64,000 nt of DNA from Defluviimonas salinarum (GTDB taxonomy: Bacteria; Pseudomonadota; Alphaproteobacteria; Rhodobacterales; Rhodobacteraceae). The DNA is taken from contig NZ_JAPDOG010000012.1 in the NCBI RefSeq assembly GCF_026013545.1, positions 83,194 through 147,193 of the forward strand, read 5' to 3'. The notes below the pieces were generated by a model, which saw only the letters and a program-made list of their open reading frames with translations, did no database searches and was not told the DNA's origin. A program made the translations under genes and the position numbers. How positions within the stretch are numbered: position 1 is the stretch's first letter; every line of letters begins with the position of its first letter. Of this stretch, positions 1 through 8,840 are shown piece by piece.

Positions 1-778
1 CCGGCTCGGCACGCTCCTCGTGACACGCCATGCAACCGGGCATCTCCTGACCCCGGAGGGCAGCGATCTCGCGCAGGCTGCGGAGCCGATCGCGGCGGAG
101 ATCGGTGCCGTCCTGCGCCAGGTCGAAGGGCGTGACGCGCAGCTTGGCGGCGTTCTGCGCGTGACCTGCGTCGAGATGATGATCGACCGCTTCCTCGCGC
201 CGCATTTCGCCCGCTTCTGCCGCGAGCATCCAGGGCTTGCCCTCACCCTGCAGACGTCGATGCGGCCGCTCGACCTGATGCGCAGCGAAGCCGACGTGGC
301 GATCCGGGTGTCCGAGAGCCCGCCACCGCCCCTCGTCGGGCGCCGGCTGTGTGACTTCGCCCTCGCCGTCTACGGCGCGACGACGTGGCGGACGCGCGCG
401 CCCGATCTTTCGCAACCTGACCGGCTCGACTGGATCGGCTGGGCCGATGACGCGGTCAATGCGCGGGTGATCCTCGACGCCTTTCCGGCAGCGCGGATCG
501 CGCACGAGGTCGATGGCCTCGTGGCGCTGAGCGCGATGGTGCGCGAGGGGGCGGGGATTTCGGTGCTGCCCTGCTACTGGGCGGATCGCGATCCCGGTCT
601 CGCTCGCCTTTCTGACGCCTTCGTGCCGCGCGGAATCGGGATCTGGGTGCTGATGCATCCCGAGGTGCGCCACGCCGCGCGGGTTCGCGCCTTCGTCGAC
701 ATGATGACGAAGGTGCTGCTCGCCAACCGCGCCGCGTTCGAGGGGCAGTGCGGTCGCGATTCCAGGCAATCCGGCTGA
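1..778 (+). CDS. LysR-family transcriptional regulator, 5' end outside window
   Basis: C-terminal part of a LysR-type regulator; the true start lies before the window. The frame is open from base 2, and the first residues (VTRHATGHLLTPEG) are the end of the winged-helix domain, a region where LysR proteins carry a characteristic LT..G..L segment. About 258 residues remain, nearly all the periplasmic-binding-like effector domain, followed by a short polar tail. It lies 112 bp upstream of a multicopper oxidase/ZIP permease pair on the same strand and could regulate it, but that is position only. The effector is unknown. Confidence 0.85.
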   Translation, partial: RLGTLLVTRHATGHLLTPEGSDLAQAAEPIAAEIGAVLRQVEGRDAQLGGVLRVTCVEMMIDRFLAPHFARFCREHPGLALTLQTSMRPLDLMRSEADVAIRVSESPPPPLVGRRLCDFALAVYGATTWRTRAPDLSQPDRLDWIGWADDAVNARVILDAFPAARIAHEVDGLVALSAMVREGAGISVLPCYWADRDPGLARLSDAFVPRGIGIWVLMHPEVRHAARVRAFVDMMTKVLLANRAAFEGQCGRDSRQSG

Positions 779-824
779 GCCCGGACTGTCTTCCGGCTGG
801 CGGTTCCCGAGTCTCACGGGAATA

Positions 825-849
825 TGCTATTGAGAAGCATTTGCAATGA
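825..849. promoter_or_regulatory. candidate metal-regulator operator (Fur/Mur-like AT-rich site)
   Basis: An AT-rich island (TGCTATTGAGAAGCATTTGC) sits 40-65 bp before the multicopper oxidase start in otherwise GC-rich DNA. It resembles alphaproteobacterial Fur/Mur-type sites (TGC...GCA arms around an ATTGAGAA-like core), but the dyad is imperfect. The downstream genes are a copper oxidase and a ZIP metal permease, which makes a metal-sensing regulator plausible. Assignment to Fur, Mur or Zur is not possible by eye. Confidence 0.3.
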
Positions 850-890
850 GTCTAGACTGCGAGACAGGAAGGGCTACGGCGGAGGGACCG

Positions 891-1928
891 ATGTTGCGCT
901 TCACCCTCGACCGGCGCGGATTTCTCGGCCGCCTGCTCATGACCGGCGGCGCGGGCGTGGTGCCTGTGGCGGCGGCGGCGACCCCGCATGATCACGGGGG
1001 CAACGCCACCGTTGGTGCCGTCGATCATGCCGCGAACGGATTCGATCCGCACGAGATCCTCACCGACTGGGAGACCGGCACGGTCGAAACCCTGCCCGAC
1101 GGCCGTCGCCTACGCCGGTTCGAGATCACCGCCGTCGACCGCGAGATCGAGATCGCGCCGGGTCTGATCTTCCCGGCCTGGACCTACAACGGCCGCGTGC
1201 CGGGTCCGACGCTGCGCGCGACCGAGGGAGAGCTGATTAGGATCGAGTTCATCAATTCCGGCTCGCATGTCCATACGATGCATTTCCACGGAATCCATTC
1301 GGCGCGGATGGACGGGGTGCCCGGCGCGGGCGAGGTCGCGCCCGGCGAAAGCTTCACCTACGAGTTCACCGCCCGACCGTACGGCTGCCATCTCTATCAC
1401 TGCCATTCGCAGCCGCTGAAGCGCCACATCCACAAGGGGCTTTACGGCGCGTTCATCGTCGATCCCGATCCCGACCTGCATCCGGAGGCGCGCGCGGTGG
1501 CGGAGGGCAGGCTGCTCGGCCATCCCCGCAATGCCGAATGGCAGGAGATGGTGATCGTGATGAACGGCTTCGACATGAACTTCGACGACGAGAACGAGGT
1601 CTATGCCGCCAACTCGATCGCCTTCGCCTATCAGGACCGGCCGATCCCTGTAGAGCGAAGCCGCCCGGTCCGGATCTACCTCGTCAACGTGACCGAGTTC
1701 GATCCGATCAACTCGTTCCACATGCATGCGAACTTCTTCGATTATTACGACCATGGCACGACGCTGACGCCCACCCTGCGCACCATCGATACGGTGATGC
1801 TCTGCCAGGCGCAGCGCGGCATCATCGAGATGAGTTTCGCGGAGCACGAGCCGGGCCTCTACATGTTCCACGCCCACCAGTCGGAATTCGCCGAGCTCGG
1901 CTGGATGTCGCTTCTGGAGGTGTCCTGA
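891..1928 (+). CDS. two-domain multicopper oxidase, Tat-exported
   Basis: Periplasmic copper oxidase of about 345 residues. The ATG at 891 is preferred over the in-frame ATG at 846 because GGAGGG lies at 881-886. The N-terminus (LDRRGFLGRLLMTGG) is a twin-arginine-type signal. Two cupredoxin domains follow, with four His-x-His pairs: HFH (131-133), HCH (170-172), HMH (277-279) and HAH (327-329). This is the ligand set expected for a trinuclear copper centre. Cys171 and His179 in HCHSQPLKRH give the type 1 site in domain 1. At this length it is a small two-domain enzyme, not a three-domain laccase or CueO. The next gene, a ZIP permease, starts 1 base after the stop, so oxidation of a transported metal is an attractive inference. 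The substrate is unknown. Confidence 0.85.
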   Translation: MLRFTLDRRGFLGRLLMTGGAGVVPVAAAATPHDHGGNATVGAVDHAANGFDPHEILTDWETGTVETLPDGRRLRRFEITAVDREIEIAPGLIFPAWTYNGRVPGPTLRATEGELIRIEFINSGSHVHTMHFHGIHSARMDGVPGAGEVAPGESFTYEFTARPYGCHLYHCHSQPLKRHIHKGLYGAFIVDPDPDLHPEARAVAEGRLLGHPRNAEWQEMVIVMNGFDMNFDDENEVYAANSIAFAYQDRPIPVERSRPVRIYLVNVTEFDPINSFHMHANFFDYYDHGTTLTPTLRTIDTVMLCQAQRGIIEMSFAEHEPGLYMFHAHQSEFAELGWMSLLEVS

Positions 1929-1929
1929 C

Positions 1930-3087
1930 ATGCAAGGCCGCTGGACCCTGATCCTGCCATTCACCGTCGTCGCGCTGCTCGTTGCGGGCTTTCTGACGCT
2001 CCGGCCGTTCTCGAACCTCACCGCCGGGGTGCCGCCGATCGAGGATCTGACCTTCGAATCCGTTCGACTCGACGAGACCGGGATTCACGCGCTGGTGCGT
2101 GCGGCGGGGTCGGAGCCCGTCGTGATCGCCCAAGTCCAGGTTGATGGCGCGTTCTGGCGGTTCACCCAGACCCCGGCAGGACCGGTTCCGCGTCTTGGCC
2201 AGGTGGCGCTCGACATTCCCTATCCGTGGGTCGATGGCGAGGCCCATCTCGTCACGCTCCTGACCCGGGCCGGCGCCGCGTTCGAGCACGAGATCGCGGT
2301 AGCCGTCAGCACCGCCCCGCTGGCCGGGCCTGGGGTGTTGAGCCTGATCGGGGTCGGGCTGTTCGTCGGGTTTGTGCCGGTCCTCGTGGGCTACGGCTTC
2401 GTACCCGCCCTGCGCGCATTCGGGGGCGCCGGGCTGGATTTCGCGCTCGCGCTCACCTTGGCGCTGCTCGCCTTCCTGCTGATCGACACCTGGTCGGAAG
2501 CATCCGAGCTTGCCGCCGAAGCGCCCGCCGCGCTCAACCCGGTGCCGGCGATCTGGACGGCGGCCCTTCTGACCTGCCTTGGGCTGCTCGCGCTCGGCCG
2601 GCGGTCGGGCCGCGCGCCCGAAGGTATCGAACTCGCTTTCTTCATCGCGCTCGGTATCGGCGTGCACAATCTCGGCGAGGGAATCGCGATCGGCGCCTCT
2701 GTTGCGGTGGGCGAGGTGGCGCTCGCCTCCTTCCTCGTCCTCGGCTTCTTCGTGCACAATGTCTCGGAAGGCATCGCCATCGCCGCGCCGGTTGCCGGCC
2801 GGACCTGGCGCTGGCCGCTGCTTCTCGGTCTCGCGCTGCTTGCCGGCGGGCCGGCGGCGATCGGCACGCTCGCCGGGGTCTTCGCCTTTACGCCGTTCCG
2901 CGCCGCGCTCGCGCTCGCGGTCGGCGCGGGGGCGATCGCGCAGGTGATGTTCGAGATCGCGCGCCTGATGCTGAAACCAGCCGCGGCGGCCACCGGCGAA
3001 CGGGGGTGGCGCGCGCCGGCCGCGCTCTACGGCTTCGGCGCGGGGCTTGCGGTCATGTATCTCACCTCGATTCTCGTTGCCGCCTGA
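1930..3087 (+). CDS. ZIP-family metal transporter with N-terminal periplasmic domain
   Basis: Inner-membrane permease of 385 residues. One N-terminal membrane segment (about 7-25) is followed by a roughly 100-residue beta-rich extracytoplasmic region (27-130), then a ZIP core with several hydrophobic helices. Two copies of the ZIP metal-binding motif are visible, HNLGEG (246-251) and HNVSEG (276-281), which in ZIP proteins form the binuclear metal site. The extra N-terminal domain is not part of a minimal ZIP protein. A Shine-Dalgarno GGAGGTG overlaps the end of the multicopper oxidase gene, so the two are probably cotranslated. Zn, Fe and Mn are all possible substrates. Confidence 0.8.
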   Translation: MQGRWTLILPFTVVALLVAGFLTLRPFSNLTAGVPPIEDLTFESVRLDETGIHALVRAAGSEPVVIAQVQVDGAFWRFTQTPAGPVPRLGQVALDIPYPWVDGEAHLVTLLTRAGAAFEHEIAVAVSTAPLAGPGVLSLIGVGLFVGFVPVLVGYGFVPALRAFGGAGLDFALALTLALLAFLLIDTWSEASELAAEAPAALNPVPAIWTAALLTCLGLLALGRRSGRAPEGIELAFFIALGIGVHNLGEGIAIGASVAVGEVALASFLVLGFFVHNVSEGIAIAAPVAGRTWRWPLLLGLALLAGGPAAIGTLAGVFAFTPFRAALALAVGAGAIAQVMFEIARLMLKPAAAATGERGWRAPAALYGFGAGLAVMYLTSILVAA

Positions 3088-3174
3088 CACCACCTCGCGG
3101 GGTTGCGGCAATATCCCGCTGGCCTTGCGCCCGGCGGATCGCTAGAAAGCGCCGACATTGCGCAGAGGCCCGAG

Positions 3175-4260
3175 ATGACCGACCACATCCGCCCGCAGCT
3201 GGGGATCATGGATATCGCCCTTTACGAGGGCGGTGCGGCGCATGTGGCCGGGGTCACCGATGCGGTAAAGCTTTCGTCGAACGAAAACCCCTTCGGTCCG
3301 TCGGACAAGGCCAGGGAGGCGTTTCAGCGCGCTGTCCACAAGCTCCACCGCTACCCGAACACCGACCACGCGAGCCTGCGGCGCGCGATCGGCGAGACCC
3401 ACGGCCTCGACCCGGCGCGGATCATCTGCGGCGTCGGTTCGGACGAGATCATCCACTTCCTCTGCCAGGCCTATGCCGGGCCGAAGGACGAGGTTGTCTT
3501 CACCGAGCACGGCTTCCTCATGTACCGGATCTCGGCGATGGCCGCCGGGGCGACGCCGGTTGCGGTGAAGGAACGGGATCGCACGACCGATGTCGACGCG
3601 ATTCTCGCGGCCTGCAACCGCCGCACCAAGCTTGTCTTCATCGCCAACCCGAACAACCCGACGGGCACTATGATCGGCCTGCCCGAGATCGAGCGGCTCG
3701 CCAATGGCCTGCCGAAACAGGCGATCCTCGTTCTCGACGGCGCCTATGCGGAATATGTCGAGGGCTACGACGGCGGCGCGGCGCTGGCGACGGAGCGCGC
3801 GAACGTCGTCATGACGCGCACCTTCTCCAAGATCTACGGGCTCGGCGGGCTCAGGATCGGCTGGGGCTACGGTCCGCAGGCGATCATCGACGTGCTGAAC
3901 CGGATCCGCGGCCCGTTCAACCTCTCGACCGCGCAGCTCGAGGCCGCAGAGGCCGCCGTGCGCGACCGCGACCACGTCGAGCGGTGCCGCGAGGAGAACA
4001 CCCGGCTCCGCGCCTGGCTTGCCGAGGCGCTGGCCGAGAGGGGAGTTCCGTCGGATACCTCGACCGCGAACTTCGTCCTCGCCCGCTTCGCCAGCGAGGC
4101 CGAGGCGAGTGCCTGCGACGAGTTCCTGCAAACGCAGGGCCTGATCGTGCGCCGCGTCGCCGGTTACGGCCTGCCGCATTGCCTCAGGATCACCGTCGGC
4201 GACGAGGCCTCGTGCCGCCGCGTCGCTCATGCGATCGGCCAGTTCAAGGGGCAGAAATGA
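3175..4260 (+). CDS. hisC: histidinol-phosphate aminotransferase
   Basis: PLP-dependent aminotransferase of 361 residues, converting imidazole-acetol phosphate and glutamate to L-histidinol phosphate; such enzymes often also serve aromatic amino acids. Visible features are [10 protein letters not shown] near the N-terminus, NPNNPTG, the Schiff-base lysine at about residue 219 in [15 protein letters not shown], and the C-terminal LRITVG. The ATG at 3175 matches the family start; an in-frame ATG at 3103 would add 24 atypical residues. The stop overlaps the start of the next gene (ATGA). Pairing with a prephenate dehydrogenase suggests a role in tyrosine as well as histidine synthesis. Confidence 0.92.
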   Translation: MTDHIRPQLGIMDIALYEGGAAHVAGVTDAVKLSSNENPFGPSDKAREAFQRAVHKLHRYPNTDHASLRRAIGETHGLDPARIICGVGSDEIIHFLCQAYAGPKDEVVFTEHGFLMYRISAMAAGATPVAVKERDRTTDVDAILAACNRRTKLVFIANPNNPTGTMIGLPEIERLANGLPKQAILVLDGAYAEYVEGYDGGAALATERANVVMTRTFSKIYGLGGLRIGWGYGPQAIIDVLNRIRGPFNLSTAQLEAAEAAVRDRDHVERCREENTRLRAWLAEALAERGVPSDTSTANFVLARFASEAEASACDEFLQTQGLIVRRVAGYGLPHCLRITVGDEASCRRVAHAIGQFKGQK

Positions 4261-5180
4261 GCGCCCCGATCTATGACCGCGTCGCCCTGATCGGGCTTGG
4301 CCTCATCGCCTCGTCGATGGGTCACGCGATGAAGAAATGGGGCCTCGCGAGGAGCATCGCCGGCCACGCCAAGACCGAGGCGACGCGCGCCGCCGCACTG
4401 GAGCTTGGCTTTTGCGACGAGGTCTTCGCGACCGCCGCCGAAGCGGCCGACGGTGCCGATCTCGTGGTCCTGGCGGTGCCTGTCGGCGCGATGGGCGCGG
4501 TGGCGGCCGAGATCGGCCCGCATCTGAAGCTGGGCGCCACGGTCACCGATGTCGGTTCGGTGAAGCAGGCGGTGATCGAGGCGGTCGCGCCGCACCTGCG
4601 GGCTGGCATCGAGTTCATTCCCGGCCACCCGCTCGCCGGGACCGAGCATTCCGGCCCGCGGTCGGGATTCGCGACGCTGTTCCAGAACCGCTGGTGCCTG
4701 ATCATCCCCGGCGAGGCCTCGCCCGAGGCGGTCGCGCGACTGCGCGCGCTCTGGGAAGGGATGGGCTCGAATGTCGAGGAGATGGATGCGGCCCACCACG
4801 ACCTCGTTCTGGCCGTGACCAGCCACACGCCGCATCTCATCGCCTACACGATGGTCGGCGTGGCCGACCACCTGCGGCGCGTCACCGAAAGCGAGATCAT
4901 TAAGTATTCCGCCGCCGGTTTCCGGGATTTCACCCGCATCGCGGCCTCCGATCCGACGATGTGGCGCGACGTGTTCCTCACCAACAAGGAAGCGACGCTC
5001 GACATTCTCGGCCGCTTCACCGAGGAGCTGTTCATGCTCCAGCGCGCGATCCGGATGGGCGACGGAGAGGAACTGTTCGACTATTTCACCCGCACCCGCG
5101 CGATCCGCCGCGGCATCATCGAGGCTGGCCAGGATACCGCCGCCCCGGGTTTCGGCCGGACAAAGGTGGACGAGAAATGA
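4257..5180 (+). CDS. tyrC: prephenate/arogenate dehydrogenase family protein
   Basis: NAD(P)-dependent dehydrogenase of 307 residues in tyrosine biosynthesis, oxidatively decarboxylating prephenate or arogenate. The N-terminal Rossmann motif reads [16 protein letters not shown], with Ala at the third glycine position. The family signature [11 protein letters not shown] lies about 40% along, followed by the all-helical dimerisation domain ([17 protein letters not shown]). The ATG shares bases with the hisC stop (4257-4260), so translation is coupled. A much longer frame open upstream on this strand is only the out-of-frame shadow of the ZIP and hisC genes. Substrate preference cannot be read from sequence. 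Confidence 0.9.
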   Translation: MSAPIYDRVALIGLGLIASSMGHAMKKWGLARSIAGHAKTEATRAAALELGFCDEVFATAAEAADGADLVVLAVPVGAMGAVAAEIGPHLKLGATVTDVGSVKQAVIEAVAPHLRAGIEFIPGHPLAGTEHSGPRSGFATLFQNRWCLIIPGEASPEAVARLRALWEGMGSNVEEMDAAHHDLVLAVTSHTPHLIAYTMVGVADHLRRVTESEIIKYSAAGFRDFTRIAASDPTMWRDVFLTNKEATLDILGRFTEELFMLQRAIRMGDGEELFDYFTRTRAIRRGIIEAGQDTAAPGFGRTKVDEK

Positions 5181-5974
5181 CACGCACCGAACTCCGCGGC
5201 CGCGGCGCGATTGCTGCCGTGATCTGCCTTGTCGCCTCTGCCGCGCTCGCCAATCCGCCTGCGCAATCGCCGCGCCCCGAGGCCCGGCCCGGGGCGTCCG
5301 CGCGGCCAGCGGTCATGGTCGTCTCGGTCAGCGACTTCGCGCCGGTGTCGTCGGAGCGCCCTGAGAAACGTCCCCGCGGGCTCGCAACCGACCTGCAGGT
5401 CGAGAAGGTGGTGTTCCGCAGCCAGCCCGCGCCCGAGGCCACGATCGGCCGCAAGGGCGCGCTTTGTGGCGATCCCGCACTCAAGGGCAAGACGATCCCG
5501 CCGATCCTCTCGAAGGTCAAGGGCTGCGGGCTGGAGGAGGGCGTGAGTCTGGTTTCGGTCGCGGGCGTCGCGCTCAGCCAGCCGGCCTCGGTCGACTGCG
5601 CGACCGCGTCGGCGCTGAAAACCTGGGTCGAGACGGGCGTGAAGCCGGCGCTCGAGGGAACCGGCGGCGGCGTCGCGGCGCTGCAGGTCGCGGGCAGCTA
5701 CACCTGCCGGGGCCGCAACAACCAGAAGGGCGCGAGGGTCTCCGAACACGGGCGCGGCCGGGCGGTCGACATCTCGGCGATCCTGCTGGCCGACGGCACC
5801 GCGATCACGGTCGAGAACGGCTGGGGATCGAAACGCTACGGCAAGGTGCTGGCCTCGATGCGCCGCTCCGCCTGCGGGCCGTTCAATACCGTGCTCGGGC
5901 CGGGATCGGACCGCCACCACCACGATCACCTGCATCTCGATACCGCGCGCGGCCGCGGGCCTTACTGCCGTTGA
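5177..5974 (+). CDS. extensin-like C-terminal domain protein, secreted
   Basis: Secreted protein of 265 residues with a signal peptide ending near ASAALA|NPP. A Pro/Arg-rich linker (26-70) precedes an extensin-like C-terminal domain, recognisable by ALCGDP, the Cys-rich core, EHGRGRAVDISAI, and HHHDHLHLD near the end. This domain resembles the D,D/L,D-peptidase-like or zinc-binding folds of bacterial cell-wall proteins; the enzymatic activity of extensin-like proteins is not established. Its ATG overlaps the dehydrogenase stop (ATGA), and the gene converges on the next one with one base between stops. Confidence 0.85.
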   Translation: MTRTELRGRGAIAAVICLVASAALANPPAQSPRPEARPGASARPAVMVVSVSDFAPVSSERPEKRPRGLATDLQVEKVVFRSQPAPEATIGRKGALCGDPALKGKTIPPILSKVKGCGLEEGVSLVSVAGVALSQPASVDCATASALKTWVETGVKPALEGTGGGVAALQVAGSYTCRGRNNQKGARVSEHGRGRAVDISAILLADGTAITVENGWGSKRYGKVLASMRRSACGPFNTVLGPGSDRHHHDHLHLDTARGRGPYCR

Positions 5975-5975
5975 G

Positions 5976-6959
5976 CTAGAACCGCGGCGCGGCGCCGAGC
6001 GGGATCGGCCCGAGGCTCATCCGGCCCTTGCTGAAGGTGAGCGGCAGGTTCAGCGTCTCGGCGTCGCCACCGGCGAGCGCCAGTTGCTCGAACGCGCTTT
6101 CCACCGTGGGCGCCAGCTCCTCCCGGATCAGGCCGAGCTTGGTGAGAAGCGGCAGCGCCGCGCGCCAGTTCCGGATCGCGAGGTCGATGCGGCCATCGGG
6201 CGTACCGTCGGCGCGACGTTCGACCCCGCCCTGTCCGGTGACCTGGAGCGGTCCCCAGACGAGTTCGACCGACCGGATATCTGCACCCATGAGAGCGATA
6301 CTTTCGGCCGGTGCGAAGCGGTCGAGCGGCCGGTCGAGCCGGAGCACCGCGTCGAGCCGGGCATGCTCACCCTTGGCCGGCAGTGACCCGGTGGCTTCGA
6401 TCAGGCGGACCGGCAGACCGGAAAGCGACAGGCCGAAAAGCTCGATGCCGAGTTCCTGCTCGGTCTCTGTCGCGCCGCGCCGCACCGCGAGCCGCGCCTC
6501 GGTCGCGCCAGCACCCCAGCCGTGATCGGAAGTCAGGGACATCCCGGTGCCAACCGTCTGCGCGCGCAAGAGCGGCAGATCGGTCGCGATCCCGAATATC
6601 GCGCTGGCCTTGAGGTCGTCGGAGGTGAGCGTCAATGCCTCGCGGTCAATGCGGATGTCCTGCGTCGCCGGCAAGAGCGCGACGATATGGTGCGGCTTGT
6701 AGGACAGGGCGTGGAGATTGATCTCGGGCGCCGACCAGTGCAGGCGCCCGTCGGCGCTCGTGAGCTGCGGGGTGCTCACGGTGAGATCGAAACGCGACGG
6801 GAAACCGGAGAGATCGACCGCGCCGAAATCGGCGAGCCCCTCCGCGCGAAGTTCGGCAAGGGCCGCCTCGGTCCCGTCGAGAAGCGCGCGCGACCCGACG
6901 ACCCAGTAGCCGCCGTAGAAAGCGGCGAAGGCCGCCACCAGCCAGAGCACCACGCGCAT
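5976..6959 (-). CDS. DUF2125 domain-containing protein
   Basis: Protein of 327 residues, function unknown. One N-terminal membrane helix (VVLWLVAAFAAFYGGYWVV, about 3-21) acts as anchor or uncleaved signal. The rest is a periplasmic beta-rich region typical of DUF2125, a family found mainly in alphaproteobacteria, with the recognisable segment DLSGFPSRFDLTVSTPQLTS near residues 49-68. No catalytic motif is visible. The start is supported by AGGAAAGG on the minus strand. It is divergent from the ChaC-like gene and convergent with the extensin-like gene. Confidence 0.8.
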   Translation of the reverse strand: MRVVLWLVAAFAAFYGGYWVVGSRALLDGTEAALAELRAEGLADFGAVDLSGFPSRFDLTVSTPQLTSADGRLHWSAPEINLHALSYKPHHIVALLPATQDIRIDREALTLTSDDLKASAIFGIATDLPLLRAQTVGTGMSLTSDHGWGAGATEARLAVRRGATETEQELGIELFGLSLSGLPVRLIEATGSLPAKGEHARLDAVLRLDRPLDRFAPAESIALMGADIRSVELVWGPLQVTGQGGVERRADGTPDGRIDLAIRNWRAALPLLTKLGLIREELAPTVESAFEQLALAGGDAETLNLPLTFSKGRMSLGPIPLGAAPRF

Positions 6960-7028
6960 GAGGGGGCCTTTCCTGATCGTTCCGGATGCTGTTTATAAGG
7001 GGGCGGGGGCAAGAACCAGAAGGTGGGC

Positions 7029-7583
7029 ATGAATTCTTTGTGGGTCTTCGGCTACGGCTCGCTCATGTGGGAGCCGGGCTTCGCGTATCAGGACCGAACC
7101 CTCGCCCGGCTCGAAGGCTGGCACCGGTCGTTCTGCATGCGCTCGATCCATCATCGCGGCACCTCGGACCATCCCGGCCTCGTCCTCGCGCTCGACGCCG
7201 CCGAAGGGGCCTGTTGCAATGGCGTTGCCTATTCGGTCGAGACGGAGCGGGCCGCCGAAACCCTCGGCTACCTGCGCGAGCGCGAGCTGATCTCTTCGGC
7301 CTATCTCGAAACGACGCTCTCGATCGCGCTACGTGACGGCCGTGCCGTGGAGGCGGTGACCTATGTGATCGACCCCGACCACGTCCAGTACTGTGGCGGC
7401 CTCGGGCTCGAGGAGCAGGCCGGCATCATCGCGACGGCGCGGGGCGGGCGCGGGCCGAACACCGAATACCTCTGGAACACCGCCGAACACCTGCACGAGC
7501 TCGGCATCGCCGACCCCGATCTCGACTGGCTTTCGGAGCGGGTGCGGGCGCTGACGGCTGACGCCTCCTCTAACGGCTTGTGA
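7029..7583 (+). CDS. ChaC-family gamma-glutamylcyclotransferase
   Basis: Cytosolic protein of 184 residues in the ChaC branch of gamma-glutamylcyclotransferases, which split glutathione to 5-oxoproline and Cys-Gly. The diagnostic start WVFGYGSLMWEPGF is present, followed by RSIHHRGTSDHPGLVLAL and the region YLRERELIS, which supplies the catalytic Glu. ATG 7029 is chosen over the GTG at 7023 because AGAAGGTGG ends just before it. It is divergent from the DUF2125 gene across about 70 bp. Role in glutathione turnover is by family. Confidence 0.87.
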   Translation: MNSLWVFGYGSLMWEPGFAYQDRTLARLEGWHRSFCMRSIHHRGTSDHPGLVLALDAAEGACCNGVAYSVETERAAETLGYLRERELISSAYLETTLSIALRDGRAVEAVTYVIDPDHVQYCGGLGLEEQAGIIATARGGRGPNTEYLWNTAEHLHELGIADPDLDWLSERVRALTADASSNGL

Positions 7584-7640
7584 GCCGCGACGGCCCCGCC
7601 TATTGTCCAAGAAAGTCAAAGGACAGGGGTCGCGATCCTG

Positions 7641-8837
7641 ATGGCAAGATCCATGCGCTCGGCCGAGCCGCTTTTTTCCCAGCCGGTGCGCCAGATTGCG
7701 ATGATGCTTCTGGTATCGGCCCTTGTCGGCGCGGGCGCCTACGTCGCCTATGGCCCGATCATATCGATCTTCAGCGCCAACCTCTGGCTGAACGGTCTGA
7801 TCCTCGGGGTCTTCGTCTTCGGCGTGCTGACCTGCTTCTGGCAGGTCGCCCAGCTCGTGCGGTCGGTGAGTTGGATCGAGGGTTTCGCGGCGCAGCAACC
7901 CGGTCACGAGATGACGATCGCGCCCAGCATGCTGGCGCCGCTCGCCGCGCTCTTGCGGTCCCGCGGCCGGCGCGGCGGCCAGATCTCCTCGACCTCGGCG
8001 AGCTCCATCCTCGAATCCGTGGCAACCCGGATCGACGAGGCGCGCGATATCACCCGCTACCTCACGAGCCTTCTGATCTTCCTCGGCCTCCTCGGCACGT
8101 TCTACGGCCTCGCCATCACCGTTCCCGCCGTGGTCGACACGATCCGCGCGCTGGCGCCGCAGGAAGGCGAGACCGGGATGCAGGTCTTCGACAAGCTCAT
8201 GGGCGGGCTCGAAAAACAGCTCGGCGGCATGGGCACCGCCTTCTCCTCCTCACTCCTTGGTCTTGCCGGGTCGCTTGTCGTCGGGCTGCTCGAACTCTTC
8301 GCCAGCCACGGCCAGAACCGCTTTTACCGCGAGCTGGAGGAGTGGCTGACATCCTTCACCCGCCTGTCCTTCGCCGGTGGTGACAGCGATGCCGCGCCCG
8401 ACGCTGACGCGGTGGCGGGTGTCCTCGATCACATGGCGGGGCAAGTGGAGTCGCTGCAGACGATCCTCCGGCAATCGGATGCCGGCCGCGCGGCGGTGAA
8501 CGAGCGGCTCGAAAGCCTGATCGCGGCCGTGGGCAATCTGACCCAAAGGCTCGAGGCGGAGTCCGGCACTTCGGCGGTGCTCGCGCGTATCGCGGACGGG
8601 CAGGACCGCGTCGCGAGCCTGATCGAGCGCAACGGTCCGGTCGCTGCGGGGCAAGAGGGTGGCGATGACGCGGAAAGCCGGATGCGGTTGCGGTCCATCG
8701 ACGTGCAGCTTCTGCGGCTGCTCGAGGAGGTAGCGGCCGGGCGGCAGGAAAGCATGGCCGATCTGCGCGGCGATCTGGCGCAGCTCACGCGCGCCGTCCG
8801 CGCCCTGGCGCGGCCCGACGCGGTGCGGAAGGGCTAA
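7641..8837 (+). CDS. ExbB/TolQ/MotA-like proton-channel family protein
   Basis: Inner-membrane protein of 398 residues. Hydrophobic segments at about 20-42 and 48-72 are followed by a cytoplasmic region, then two further helices around 135-160 and 200-222 with a MotA/ExbB-like core (TSLLIFLGLLGTFYGLAITV ... GMGTAFSSSLLGLAGSLVVG). The C-terminal 150 residues are polar and helical, with an acidic linker. The next gene begins 3 bases later and encodes a MotB/OmpA-like partner, so the pair should form a stator-like complex driven by the proton gradient. It is longer than TolQ or ExbB and no tolR, tolA or tonB is nearby. Function unassigned. Confidence 0.75.
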   Translation: MARSMRSAEPLFSQPVRQIAMMLLVSALVGAGAYVAYGPIISIFSANLWLNGLILGVFVFGVLTCFWQVAQLVRSVSWIEGFAAQQPGHEMTIAPSMLAPLAALLRSRGRRGGQISSTSASSILESVATRIDEARDITRYLTSLLIFLGLLGTFYGLAITVPAVVDTIRALAPQEGETGMQVFDKLMGGLEKQLGGMGTAFSSSLLGLAGSLVVGLLELFASHGQNRFYRELEEWLTSFTRLSFAGGDSDAAPDADAVAGVLDHMAGQVESLQTILRQSDAGRAAVNERLESLIAAVGNLTQRLEAESGTSAVLARIADGQDRVASLIERNGPVAAGQEGGDDAESRMRLRSIDVQLLRLLEEVAAGRQESMADLRGDLAQLTRAVRALARPDAVRKG

Positions 8838-8840
8838 CGG

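Noticed and set aside
2226..4256. Very long open frame running into the prephenate dehydrogenase gene, suggesting a fusion protein
   Set aside because: The added sequence is the Arg/Gly-rich out-of-frame translation of the ZIP and hisC genes and has no domain of its own; the true start is the ATGA overlap at 4257.
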